50,776 bases of DNA from JBBDQZ01 sp040905705 (GTDB taxonomy: Bacteria; Bacteroidota; Rhodothermia; Balneolales; Natronogracilivirgulaceae), in assembly GCA_040905705.1 (NCBI GenBank), contig JBBDQZ010000015.1, positions 1 to 50,776 on the forward strand. Direction: 5' to 3'. Below are positions 24,723-32,340 of this stretch, piece after piece. How positions within the stretch are numbered: the stretch's first letter is position 1; each line of letters starts with the position of its first letter. Both the position numbers and the translations under genes were made by a program. The notes beneath the pieces are model-generated. The model did no database searches, was not told the origin of the DNA, and saw nothing but the letters and a program-made list of their open reading frames with translations.

Positions 24723-25736
24723 CTACGGCTGTGAATTGAGTTCAGAAGAAAAGTACTGAACGATCCCTGTCGCTTCACGGATCGGCATCATCACCTCTTC
24801 TGCGCGTTTTCTCGCTTTTTCCCTCCCAACACGAAGCATATCCCGGATGTCGTCAGGTCGTTTTTCCAGCTCATGCCTCCGTTCCCGGGCTTCTTCAAAA
24901 AAATCACTAATCAGTGCAAGTAATTCCTTTTTTGCATGTCCGTATCCAAACCCCCCGGCTTGATATTTTTTCCGGATTTCCATTTTTTTTTGCTCCGTTG
25001 CAAAATGTTTAACAAGTGCATAAACATTACAAACATCAGGGTCTTTGGGTTCCTCCAGTGGAGTGGAATTGGTAACTACAGACATTACTTTCTTTTTTAA
25101 AGCCTTTCCTTCATCGAATATATCAATTGTATTATTGTATGACTTGCTCATTTTCCTTCCGTCAATACCGGGAACAGTGGCAACAGATTCAACAATATAA
25201 GATTCAGGCAACTTCAGGTATTCACCTTCAAATATCCGATTGAAACGGGCCGCCAAATCACGTGCTATTTCAATATTTTGCTTCTGGTCGGCCCCTACAG
25301 GAACGATATCAGCATGGTAAACCAGAATATCGGCCGCCTGGAGTACAGGATAGGTAAACAAGCCTATGTTTGGAAATAACCCTTGTGAAATTTTGTCTTT
25401 ATAGGATACTCCTTTTTCCATCATACTGACCGGTGTAATCGTACCCAGTATCCAGGACAATTCAAGTACTTGGGGGACATCGCTTTGTACAAAAAACGTA
25501 CATTTTTTCGGATCCATACCCAATGCGAGATAGTCCAGTGCAACATCCAGCGTATACTGCTTCAATTGTTCACCGTTGTGCAATGAAGTCAGTGAGTGAT
25601 AGTTGGCAATAAAATAAAAGGCATCCCCCTGATCCTGCAAAGCAAGGTGTTGCCGTATGGCTCCAAAATAGTTGCCAATATGCAAGCGTCCTGACGGTTG
25701 TATTCCGGAAAGAATTGTTTTATGCTGAGTTTTCAT
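24723..25736 (-). CDS. trpS: Tryptophanyl-tRNA synthetase
   Basis: TrpS charges tRNA-Trp. Class I signatures are intact: GRLHIGNYFG (HIGH) and GRKMSKSYNN (KMSKS). The tryptophan-binding part PVLQAADILVYHADIVPVGADQKQ is typical of bacterial TrpRS. At 337 aa the length is normal. It lies inside the trp operon between trpE (167 nt upstream) and trpG (135 nt downstream), an uncommon position. If it is co-transcribed, its expression falls under the trpE attenuator. No T-box or separate Trp-codon leader is visible in the 167-nt gap, but an internal promoter there cannot be excluded. Confidence 0.97.
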   Translation of the reverse strand: MKTQHKTILSGIQPSGRLHIGNYFGAIRQHLALQDQGDAFYFIANYHSLTSLHNGEQLKQYTLDVALDYLALGMDPKKCTFFVQSDVPQVLELSWILGTITPVSMMEKGVSYKDKISQGLFPNIGLFTYPVLQAADILVYHADIVPVGADQKQNIEIARDLAARFNRIFEGEYLKLPESYIVESVATVPGIDGRKMSKSYNNTIDIFDEGKALKKKVMSVVTNSTPLEEPKDPDVCNVYALVKHFATEQKKMEIRKKYQAGGFGYGHAKKELLALISDFFEEARERRHELEKRPDDIRDMLRVGREKARKRAEEVMMPIREATGIVQYFSSELNSQP

Positions 25737-25903
25737 CTATTTCATTTTTCTGATTCATGTAGCAGGATAAAGCATTCGTGGGTAAATTTTTCACTTATAC
25801 GCCGGTGACTTCCTCTATGGATTGATTAATTTATAAATATATGTTTTTTATACTCCTGACACTATAAATACCAAGATCCATATAATCCCTGGCTTCTGGG
25901 GTT

Positions 25904-27364
25904 TTATTCAAGTTTAAGTGCAATGTCCAATGCTTCAACCAAGGCCCTGGCCTTATTCACTGTTTCATTATATTCCCGATCAGGGTCGCTGTCTGCTACG
26001 ATACCGGCACCGGCCTGAATGTAAATGTCATGATCAGTAACCACCATCGTACGAATAGCTATACAGGTATCCATATTTCCTGAAAAATCGAAGTACCCAA
26101 CAGCTCCTGCATAGGGTCCACGCTTGGCAGGTTCCAATTCATCGATGATCTCCATGGCTCGTACTTTAGGTGCCCCCGAAACCGTACCTGCGGGAAAACA
26201 GTTTTTCAAGGCATCCACAGCTGTTTTTCCTTGCATAAGCCGGCCGCTGACATCCGAAACGATATGCATAACATGAGAATATCGTTCGATTACACGATCC
26301 CGCATCATGCGAACGGTATCCGGGTCACATACCCTGGAAAGATCATTTCGTCCCAAATCAACCAGCATGATATGTTCAGCTATCTCTTTTGGATCTGAAA
26401 TAAGATCCTGTTCGTATGCTTTGTCATCCACGGGGGTAGTACCGCGAGGTCGTGTGCCGGCGATTGGTAATACACGCACGGTTTCTTCCTGTACCTGTAC
26501 CAATACTTCCGGAGAGGAACCGACCAGGGCAAAATCACCGAATTCAAGAAAAAACAGGTATGGGGACGGGTTTACCATTCGCAATGCACGGTAAAGCATA
26601 AACCGGTCTCCCTCAAAAGAGCTGCGAAAACGTTGGGAAAGTACCACCTGAAAAATATCGCCTGCATAAATATACTTCTGAGCCTTTTTAACATGTGAAT
26701 GAAACACTTCTCTGGGAATATTGCTTTGAAGACCGTTCCCTGCTCTTCGATATCCCTCTGTCTCTGCCACCGGTTGACGAAAAACTTGTTCCATAAGGTC
26801 CAGCGCATCCATCGCTGCATCATATTGTTGCTGATGATCGGCATCGGGTTCGGTAAAAACGGTCTTGATCAGTAAGACCCGGTGTTTGACATGATCAAAA
26901 GCAAAAATTTCATCATAAAAAGCCCAAATGGCTTCCGGAAGAGCCAAATCATCTTCCGGGATGTTAGGAAGTTCTTCGATCTGGCGGACGGTATCATAGG
27001 CTGAAAATCCTACTGCCCCGCCTGTCAGTCGCGGCATATCCGCAATTTTTGGTTCCTGATACTTCAAACACAAACGTTTTAAAGCATCGAAATAGGTTTC
27101 CTGTAATGTTTCAGTAGTCTGCTTGCGCGTAAGGCTAACCACTCCATTTTGAAACCGCAATATCTGAAATGGATTTCTTCCTAAAAATGAATACCGTGCA
27201 ACCTGCTCACCTCCTTCAACCGATTCCAGTAAAAAAGGATGGTCCGCATGGTCCCTGATCTTTATAAATAAAGATACCGGCGTCACAGTATCCGCCATTA
27301 ATACCCGATAGACTGGAATGGCCGAATATGACTGTGCCAGTGTATTAAATGTATTGCGATTCAT
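25904..27364 (-). CDS. trpE: Anthranilate synthase component I
   Basis: TrpE makes anthranilate from chorismate; it is the first committed and feedback-inhibited step. The tryptophan-binding LLES motif (residues 45-48 from the chosen start) is present, so allosteric inhibition is expected. The chorismate-binding core is intact: VVLSQRF, FPAGTVSGAPKVRAMEI and AGAGIVADSDPDREY. I chose the ATG at 27364 (MNRNTFNTLAQSY, 486 aa). An ATG at 27397 also fits, but it directly abuts the U-run of the attenuator terminator, leaving no room for a separate ribosome landing site. First gene of the operon. Confidence 0.96.
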   Translation of the reverse strand: MNRNTFNTLAQSYSAIPVYRVLMADTVTPVSLFIKIRDHADHPFLLESVEGGEQVARYSFLGRNPFQILRFQNGVVSLTRKQTTETLQETYFDALKRLCLKYQEPKIADMPRLTGGAVGFSAYDTVRQIEELPNIPEDDLALPEAIWAFYDEIFAFDHVKHRVLLIKTVFTEPDADHQQQYDAAMDALDLMEQVFRQPVAETEGYRRAGNGLQSNIPREVFHSHVKKAQKYIYAGDIFQVVLSQRFRSSFEGDRFMLYRALRMVNPSPYLFFLEFGDFALVGSSPEVLVQVQEETVRVLPIAGTRPRGTTPVDDKAYEQDLISDPKEIAEHIMLVDLGRNDLSRVCDPDTVRMMRDRVIERYSHVMHIVSDVSGRLMQGKTAVDALKNCFPAGTVSGAPKVRAMEIIDELEPAKRGPYAGAVGYFDFSGNMDTCIAIRTMVVTDHDIYIQAGAGIVADSDPDREYNETVNKARALVEALDIALKLE

Positions 27365-27397
27365 GCCGTGAGATTCTGGCTTTCTTTTAATTATCAT

Positions 27398-27435
27398 AAA
27401 AAAACCCGCTCCCAGATAACCTGAAAGCGGGTTTT
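27398..27435 (-). terminator. trp attenuator: Rho-independent terminator (3:4 hairpin) before trpE
   Basis: On the minus strand AAAACCCGCT (27435-27426) pairs perfectly with AGCGGGTTTT (27410-27401), with a 15-nt loop, and seven T in a row (27404-27398) close the structure at the first ATG of trpE. This is a canonical intrinsic terminator located between a Trp-rich leader ORF and trpE, i.e. the 3:4 structure of an attenuator. Confidence 0.9.
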
Positions 27436-27482
27436 ATACTCATCTAATGGTATTAAACATACCGGTATCAATCCGCTTTCAG
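27421..27482 (-). promoter_or_regulatory. trp antiterminator (2:3 pairing)
   Basis: CTGAAAGCGG (27482-27473 on the minus strand) is perfectly complementary over 10 nt to CCGCTTTCAG (27430-27421). The second element overlaps the 5' arm of the terminator hairpin, so the two structures are mutually exclusive. Element 2 begins at the stop codon of the leader ORF, as in proteobacterial trp leaders. A ribosome stalled at the Trp codons would leave element 2 free to pair with 3. Confidence 0.85.
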
Positions 27483-27490
27483 CAGATTGA
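27468..27490 (-). promoter_or_regulatory. trp leader 1:2 hairpin, anti-antiterminator
   Basis: TCAATCTGC (27490-27482) pairs with GCGGATTGA (27476-27468) around the loop TGAAA, nine pairs with one G-U. It starts immediately after the two Trp codons and contains element 2. A ribosome stalled on the Trp codons would cover its 5' arm, while free RNA would fold it and allow the terminator. Confidence 0.8.
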
Positions 27491-27529
27491 CCACCACCCG
27501 TTATACATATGTAATTTACTGAATTTCAT
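27479..27529 (-). CDS. trpL: trp operon leader peptide (TrpL-like)
   Basis: A 16-codon ORF encodes MKFSKLHMYNGWWSIC, with tandem TGG TGG Trp codons at positions 12-13. It lies about 110 nt upstream of trpE and ends with TGA inside element 2 of the attenuator. Its function is regulatory: ribosome stalling at the Trp codons when charged tRNA-Trp is scarce favours the antiterminator. The peptide itself resembles no specific family, and similarity to E. coli TrpL is limited to the WW pair. No Shine-Dalgarno sequence precedes the ATG, as with most genes in this window. It is too short for ordinary gene finders. Confidence 0.88.
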   Translation of the reverse strand: MKFSKLHMYNGWWSIC

Positions 27530-27579
27530 TGTTCAAAATTACACATACCGACGTCACAATGCAACTGAAAATACATCGC

Positions 27580-27608
27580 ATTATAAGTTTTTCAATACGA
27601 ATAGTAAA
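27580..27608 (-). promoter_or_regulatory. Candidate promoter of the trp operon
   Basis: On the minus strand TTTACT (27608-27603), 17 nt, then a perfect TATAAT (27585-27580). The predicted start near 27573 gives about 44 nt before the leader ATG. No obvious TrpR-like operator palindrome overlaps it. Confidence 0.55.
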
Positions 27609-27826
27609 AAATGGCCGTTTTGATACCGTTAAGTACTCGTATCCCGATAAAAAGTTTTTCGTACCTTTATTGACATTTTTTAGGGCATCGAGTAATATCA
27701 GTCCGGACACCATCTTCAAGATAGCCTTCTCTCGTAGAAATGAGGTTTATTACCAGAGACAGCTATCTATGTCTAGACAGGCAGGTCATCGTCATCCATA
27801 TTAACCACCCATTAATTCCCAGTTAT
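27609..27826. other. Remainder of the divergent region between trp leader and surface operon
   Basis: Together with the leader elements this forms the only gap above 300 nt in the window. Apart from the plus-strand promoter at 27670-27698 I see no gene, hairpin or repeat here. The part from 27740 could be the 5' end of the lipoprotein gene if its ATG start is used. Confidence 0.5.
27670..27698 (+). promoter_or_regulatory. Sigma70-like promoter for the lipoprotein/Asp-box/PorV-like operon
   Basis: A perfect TTGACA (27670-27675), a 17-nt spacer and TAATAT (27693-27698). Transcription would begin near 27705, ahead of both candidate starts (27740 and 27827) of the first gene. The match to the E. 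coli-type consensus is the best in the window and argues for a standard primary sigma specificity. Confidence 0.6.
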
Positions 27827-28630
27827 TTGAGTCGATCTATTGGCTTCACGATTGCTTTGTCTTTGTGCGGATTTCTCCTATTGACAGCCTGTGATCATAC
27901 TGACGGCCCCACAAATGTCCTCCAGGAAGATTTTACCGTCTCCGGGTTTCAGGTATCGCCGTCATCCCTATTATTCAATGATGATGATGGGATTCAGGAT
28001 ACCCTGATCACTTTTCAGGTATCCGCAAGAGCCGGGCTTCTTCCAGATGGATATGACATGCTGGCTATACTTTCATCTTCCGATACACATATTGAACTGG
28101 CTTCCGGAACCATGCATGCGAGTGTTGATGATCCCGAACTCTTTACCGGAACGGTTTCCCTGGAGATGCGGACCATTGATATAAGAAATCTCATTATGTA
28201 TGTCGTTCCGGTCGGCCCTGATAATACAATACGTACACGGTCAGAATCGAATATAAAAGTGCGTTTTACAACAGAAGGGCGTCCAATAGTACATGAAATT
28301 CAGCATCCCGAAGTCGTTTATATTCCTACGCAGGAAGCCGGAGCATATCACTTTTTTGTTTCAGCCCGTATCTCTCATACAGTTTCAAATGATTATATCA
28401 ACCAGGTCAGACTACAATTATTTAATCAAGACGGTGTCCCTATTTTCTCTTCAGACATGAATGATGTAGATGAAGAATACGGTACGGTACCCGGTGACAG
28501 TATTTATGTTCAACGATTCAGTATCGGGCCGGAGAACAATCCCGATGAATACGATATCCGGATTCATGCTATTGATATTGCCCGCAATCAAAGCGATACA
28601 CTTAGTTCACGCCTGGTTATTTCCCGATGA
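27827..28630 (+). CDS. Hypothetical lipoprotein with beta-rich domains
   Basis: A secreted lipoprotein of unknown function. A hydrophobic signal (IGFTIALSLCGFLLLTAC) ends in the lipobox LLTAC. The mature protein is beta-rich with two probable Ig-like modules (from about VSGFQVSPSSLLFNDDDGIQD and from HEIQHPEVVYIP), the second ending with the pattern IDIARNQSDTLSSRLVIS, as in Ig/invasin-type folds. I chose the TTG at 27827, which puts the lipid Cys at residue 22; the ATG at 27740 would put it at 51, long for a lipoprotein signal, but it remains possible. The stop overlaps the next start by 4 nt (ATGA), indicating translational coupling with the Asp-box protein. First gene of a four-gene surface operon. 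Confidence 0.7.
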   Translation: MSRSIGFTIALSLCGFLLLTACDHTDGPTNVLQEDFTVSGFQVSPSSLLFNDDDGIQDTLITFQVSARAGLLPDGYDMLAILSSSDTHIELASGTMHASVDDPELFTGTVSLEMRTIDIRNLIMYVVPVGPDNTIRTRSESNIKVRFTTEGRPIVHEIQHPEVVYIPTQEAGAYHFFVSARISHTVSNDYINQVRLQLFNQDGVPIFSSDMNDVDEEYGTVPGDSIYVQRFSIGPENNPDEYDIRIHAIDIARNQSDTLSSRLVISR

Positions 28631-30201
28631 GATTTCTTACTTTTTCCACGGTCTGTTTATTAATAGCCATTTTGGCAGCTCAGGAATCTTTCGGACAGAT
28701 CATACCCGGTCAGGTCTCCTCTCCATATCGATCTATCTATCAAAACTCCGTTTCCAACATGGCTGCTTTGAGTGATACGATCTGGATCGGGCCAAGTATG
28801 ACCTATAATATTGCCAATGATACAGACTGGTACCTACCCGAACAGGCCGATTCAGTGGTAAAGGGTCGTGGTCGACTCTTTTCAATCGCCCTGGCGCCGG
28901 ATACAGTTGTTGCCGGTATAGGTTATAATGATATTCAGGGAGATGAGTCTATCCAGACTCAAATGGGTTTGTATATTTCTGTTGACGGTGGTAAAGGAAA
29001 GGATTCTCAATGGGAATTTATCGATACCTCCCGAACCCTGGATCATCCAGATGATCATTCGGTTCGCTATGGTGGGCAGGATTTGGAAACGGTTCCTGTA
29101 ATTGTTCCGCAACAGTCACCTCCGTATATGGTTGATTTCCGCGGAGATGTCATTTTTTTTGCCGGATGGGCTTCCGGAATTCGTCGCAGCATAAATTTCG
29201 GGCAATCCTGGGAGCGCATAGTCCTCCCCCCGTTTGAACTGGATGAACTGGTACCGGAAGGCAACTATAATTTTGTGATTGATCCACGGGGAGACGGTCA
29301 GACAAACAACTACTTGAATTTTCTTGGATTTTCGGTTCTTATAGGAAGTGACGGTACGGTTTATGCCGGAACAGCCGGAGGTTTGAATATATCCAAAAAT
29401 GCTCTTCAAGCACCCGCAGACAGCATACGTTGGCGACATATTCGACGAACTACCGCCCCGGACGGCTTGCTTGGTAACTGGGTTACCAACTTGCGTGAAA
29501 ATCCGTATGACAAATCTGTTTGGTTGACTAACTGGACGGCCATCAGCGGCGAAGACAGGGAAGGAATAGTAGTCACCAGAGATGGTGGTGATACGTTTGA
29601 ACAACACCTTGCAGGTGAACGGTTGTATGACATCGGTTTTAATGGTGAAACTATCTATGCCGTTGGAAATAGCGGTGTTTTTATCAGCAGAGATAATGGT
29701 ATCACCTGGAATTTGACAAGCCAGATCCGAAGTATGAATACCTTTATGAAGCCCAATGCTACTTATTATACTGTGGCAACAGCTAATGATCGTGTATGGA
29801 TTGGTAGCAGTGACGGCCTGGCCTCCTCCACAGATGACGGAGAGAGCTGGAATATTACACGAGTCGATTTTCCACTGAGTGGGGGAAATCAGCATCAACC
29901 GGATGCCCCCGACGTCGATATTTATGCCTACCCCAACCCGTTTTCGCCACGACGGCATGAACTTGTCAGAATTAAATTCAACAATGAAAAGCAGGCCGAC
30001 ATCACTATTCGCCTGTTTGATTTCGGTATGAACCTGATACGCGAACTGGATGAGTTTCAACAACTGGGACCGGGAACATATGAAGCGGTCTGGGATGGAA
30101 CGGATCAGCAGGGAAGAAAGGTAGCCAACGGTATGGTTTTTTACGAAGTACAAACCAACGAAAACGGCCGAACAGTCGGGAAAATATTGCTTCTTGAATA
30201 A
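28627..30201 (+). CDS. Secreted Asp-box (BNR-like) beta-propeller protein with C-terminal sorting domain
   Basis: A 524-aa exported protein with a cleavable signal peptide (residues 1-23, ending in ESFGQ). Five Asp-box-like turns (SxDxGxxW type) are spaced through the chain: SVDGGKG, SINFGQSWE, TRDGGDTFE, SRDNGITWN and STDDGESWN, implying a sialidase/VPS10-like beta-propeller. The last 95 or so residues form a separate Ig-like domain beginning YAYPNPFSP and ending WDGTDQQGRKVANGMVFYEV and KILLLE, matching FlgD-Ig/type IX secretion sorting domains. It is translationally coupled to the upstream lipoprotein and 18 nt before a PorV-like gene. No catalytic residues of sialidase are apparent, so binding or scaffold roles are as likely. 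Ligand unknown. Confidence 0.8.
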   Translation: MRFLTFSTVCLLIAILAAQESFGQIIPGQVSSPYRSIYQNSVSNMAALSDTIWIGPSMTYNIANDTDWYLPEQADSVVKGRGRLFSIALAPDTVVAGIGYNDIQGDESIQTQMGLYISVDGGKGKDSQWEFIDTSRTLDHPDDHSVRYGGQDLETVPVIVPQQSPPYMVDFRGDVIFFAGWASGIRRSINFGQSWERIVLPPFELDELVPEGNYNFVIDPRGDGQTNNYLNFLGFSVLIGSDGTVYAGTAGGLNISKNALQAPADSIRWRHIRRTTAPDGLLGNWVTNLRENPYDKSVWLTNWTAISGEDREGIVVTRDGGDTFEQHLAGERLYDIGFNGETIYAVGNSGVFISRDNGITWNLTSQIRSMNTFMKPNATYYTVATANDRVWIGSSDGLASSTDDGESWNITRVDFPLSGGNQHQPDAPDVDIYAYPNPFSPRRHELVRIKFNNEKQADITIRLFDFGMNLIRELDEFQQLGPGTYEAVWDGTDQQGRKVANGMVFYEVQTNENGRTVGKILLLE

Positions 30202-30219
30202 TCTTTCAGCAGAATTAGC

Positions 30220-31287
30220 ATGAAACTATCAAAGATGAAATGTTCTTCAGCCAGACGGATGGCTTTACTCCTCTTTTTTATACTCATATTACCGGTACCG
30301 GAAGTTTGTGCACAAAGCGGGGGTTTTAGTGGAGCCTTTACACGAATGGGTTTCGGCCCCCGTGGGATGGCTATGGGAAATGCACTTACGACCGTTTCAC
30401 GTGAGGGTATATATGCCCATTACAATCCGGCGCTCTCATCTTATATTGAAGAAATGCAATTTGATCTTTCCAGTGCCCTTATGTCATTTGACCGCAATCT
30501 CCACGCCATTAACACTACATTCTTTTTACCACCCAGTGCGGGTTTGAACATCGGGCTACTGAATGCTCATGTAAAAAATATTGATGGTCGTACATCCAGT
30601 GGTTATCATACGGAAAACCTATCGACCAATGAATTTCAATTATTTGCGGCATTTGGAATTGGACTGAGTCCCAGGGTGAAACTGGGCGCATCGGTCAAAC
30701 TGCATTTATCCAGTTTACATAAAGAAATAGATCATGCAACGGGGGCCGGATTTGATCTGGGCCTCATTATTCAACCGATTTCATCCTGGCGTATTGGTAT
30801 TATCGCGCAGGACCTGATTTCGGATTATTCCTGGAATACCACCTCCATATATGGAACACAGGATGGGCGAACCCGAAGAGACCCTTTTCCTGTCCGGTTT
30901 CGGATCGGGACCTCGCAGTATTTTGCCAGTTGGAACCTCCTGTTAAGTTCCGAGTTTGAGATTCAACGACAAAGGTCGGAGTACCAACACACGCAGATAA
31001 TAGCAGGTTCCACTCCGCCCCAAAGTGTCCAAAGAACTGAAAACATTACAACCAGCAGTCAGCTTTTTCGAATAGGTGTTTCATGGGCTGCACACGAACG
31101 ACTAACGATTCGTGGAGGCTGGGAAATATTAGACCTGGAATTTGTTAACGAAACCTATAAACTCAGTACAGGATTTTCAGTTCATCTTCCTTATGATGCC
31201 TATAGTCCATCCATCGATTATGCTTTTGTTCGAGAACCACTGGGAATTTCATCGATGCATGTACTTGCATTGCGAATAGTCCTGTAG
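30220..31287 (+). CDS. PorV/PorQ-family outer membrane beta-barrel protein (first copy)
   Basis: Predicted outer-membrane barrel (355 aa) with a signal peptide ending VCAQS. After it comes GAFTRMGFGPRGMAMGNALTTVSREGIYAHYNPA, the N-terminal signature of the PorV/PorQ (FadL-like) family, in which G-x-R-x-x-x-M-G-x-A and YNPA are diagnostic. The rest alternates hydrophobic beta strands and Gly-rich turns and ends with an aliphatic strand (VLALRIVL). In characterised systems PorV shuttles type IX cargo on the cell surface. Here it follows the sorting-domain protein by 18 nt, making it a candidate dedicated partner. That functional link is inference. Confidence 0.8.
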   Translation: MKLSKMKCSSARRMALLLFFILILPVPEVCAQSGGFSGAFTRMGFGPRGMAMGNALTTVSREGIYAHYNPALSSYIEEMQFDLSSALMSFDRNLHAINTTFFLPPSAGLNIGLLNAHVKNIDGRTSSGYHTENLSTNEFQLFAAFGIGLSPRVKLGASVKLHLSSLHKEIDHATGAGFDLGLIIQPISSWRIGIIAQDLISDYSWNTTSIYGTQDGRTRRDPFPVRFRIGTSQYFASWNLLLSSEFEIQRQRSEYQHTQIIAGSTPPQSVQRTENITTSSQLFRIGVSWAAHERLTIRGGWEILDLEFVNETYKLSTGFSVHLPYDAYSPSIDYAFVREPLGISSMHVLALRIVL

Positions 31288-31315
31288 TTATTGTTATTCC
31301 GAAATATTCTGACGT

Positions 31316-32284
31316 ATGAAAAAATATGTTCCGCTGGTTTTTATCCTTTTATTCATCAATGCAATAACACCCCTACGGGCAGATGATGGGCAATCACCGG
31401 GAATGCCGTTTCTGTTGACGGGGCCTTCTGCGTACAACATGGGGATTTCGGATGCGCATACCGCATCTCTTTCAGGCTCTTCAGCTGTGTATCTCAACCC
31501 ATCTATGTTGGCCATGGAACAATATAACAGTGCAACTGTTTCATATTATATATGGCCTGCTACCGATACACAAAACCGTTTTGCCGGAGTGACATTCCGG
31601 AGGGAAAAGGACGCTTTCGGACTGGCTTTTCTCTCCTCGTTAAATGACGATATCCCTGCCCGAAGCGGTCCTTCACAGGAGCCTGATGGGATGTTTGCCA
31701 TTACCTATTTTTCACTGGCTTCATCATATGCCCGTAAAACAGGCCCTCTGTCTCTGGGTGTCACCGGAATGTATCTATATGAGCAGACATTGGATCAAAA
31801 TGCTTACGGTTTTGGGCTAAATGCCGGATTGGGTTTGAATCTGCTGGAAGAGCGGCTGCGTCTGGGTGCGTCACTTCGAAATCTCGGCTCCATGAACAAC
31901 CTCGCAGAAACGGCAACCAAACTGCCTACACTGTTAAGTATCGGAACAGACATACAACTGCTTCAACTATCCACATCGGCGGCTGAAGATGAAATACCTC
32001 TATTGATATCTGTACTGGCGGACTATAATATTCCGGTCAATGAAATTCAGGTGGATGACGAGACTTTAAATACGATGGACGAAGGATACTTTAACTTTGG
32101 GCTTGAAGTCAACATTTCGGAGATCATTGATATTCGAACGGGGGTTCGCACAGGTGACACTCAAAGAAGGCTAAGCTTTGGTGCCGGGCTGTGGGTCAGT
32201 GATCTCTATTTTAACTACGCTTTTTTGCCGTTTACTACCGGATTTGGCACAGCTCATGCGATCAGTTTACAGTATTTTTTCTGA
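31316..32284 (+). CDS. PorV/PorQ-family outer membrane beta-barrel protein (second copy)
   Basis: A 322-aa predicted outer-membrane barrel with signal peptide (residues 1-22, ending LRADD). The family signature is present as GPSAYNMGISDAHTASLSGSSAVYLNPS, less conserved than in the preceding gene. Strand-turn repeats continue to the terminal aromatic SLQYFF, the usual C-terminal signal for BAM-dependent insertion. It lies 28 nt after the first PorV-like gene, with which it shares only the fold, so it looks like an old duplication or separate acquisition. Last gene of the operon; the convergent pssA follows. Confidence 0.75.
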   Translation: MKKYVPLVFILLFINAITPLRADDGQSPGMPFLLTGPSAYNMGISDAHTASLSGSSAVYLNPSMLAMEQYNSATVSYYIWPATDTQNRFAGVTFRREKDAFGLAFLSSLNDDIPARSGPSQEPDGMFAITYFSLASSYARKTGPLSLGVTGMYLYEQTLDQNAYGFGLNAGLGLNLLEERLRLGASLRNLGSMNNLAETATKLPTLLSIGTDIQLLQLSTSAAEDEIPLLISVLADYNIPVNEIQVDDETLNTMDEGYFNFGLEVNISEIIDIRTGVRTGDTQRRLSFGAGLWVSDLYFNYAFLPFTTGFGTAHAISLQYFF

Positions 32285-32340
32285 ACACCGTTGTGTTTAG
32301 AGATTACATTATTATTTAGTGTTTTCCTTTTCGGCAAATC

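Noticed and set aside
25737..25903. Second attenuator or T-box before trpS
   Set aside because: I read short frames in this gap, and none contains Trp codons. No T-box-like sequence or terminator hairpin with U-run is visible.
29116..30153. Long 345-codon open frame on the minus strand
   Set aside because: Fully antisense to the Asp-box protein, whose signal peptide, repeats and sorting domain are clear. The minus frame has no recognisable domain and a biased composition.
32283..32297. AACAC-CGTT-GTGTT hairpin after the second PorV-like gene
   Set aside because: Five pairs without a T-run; too weak to call a terminator.
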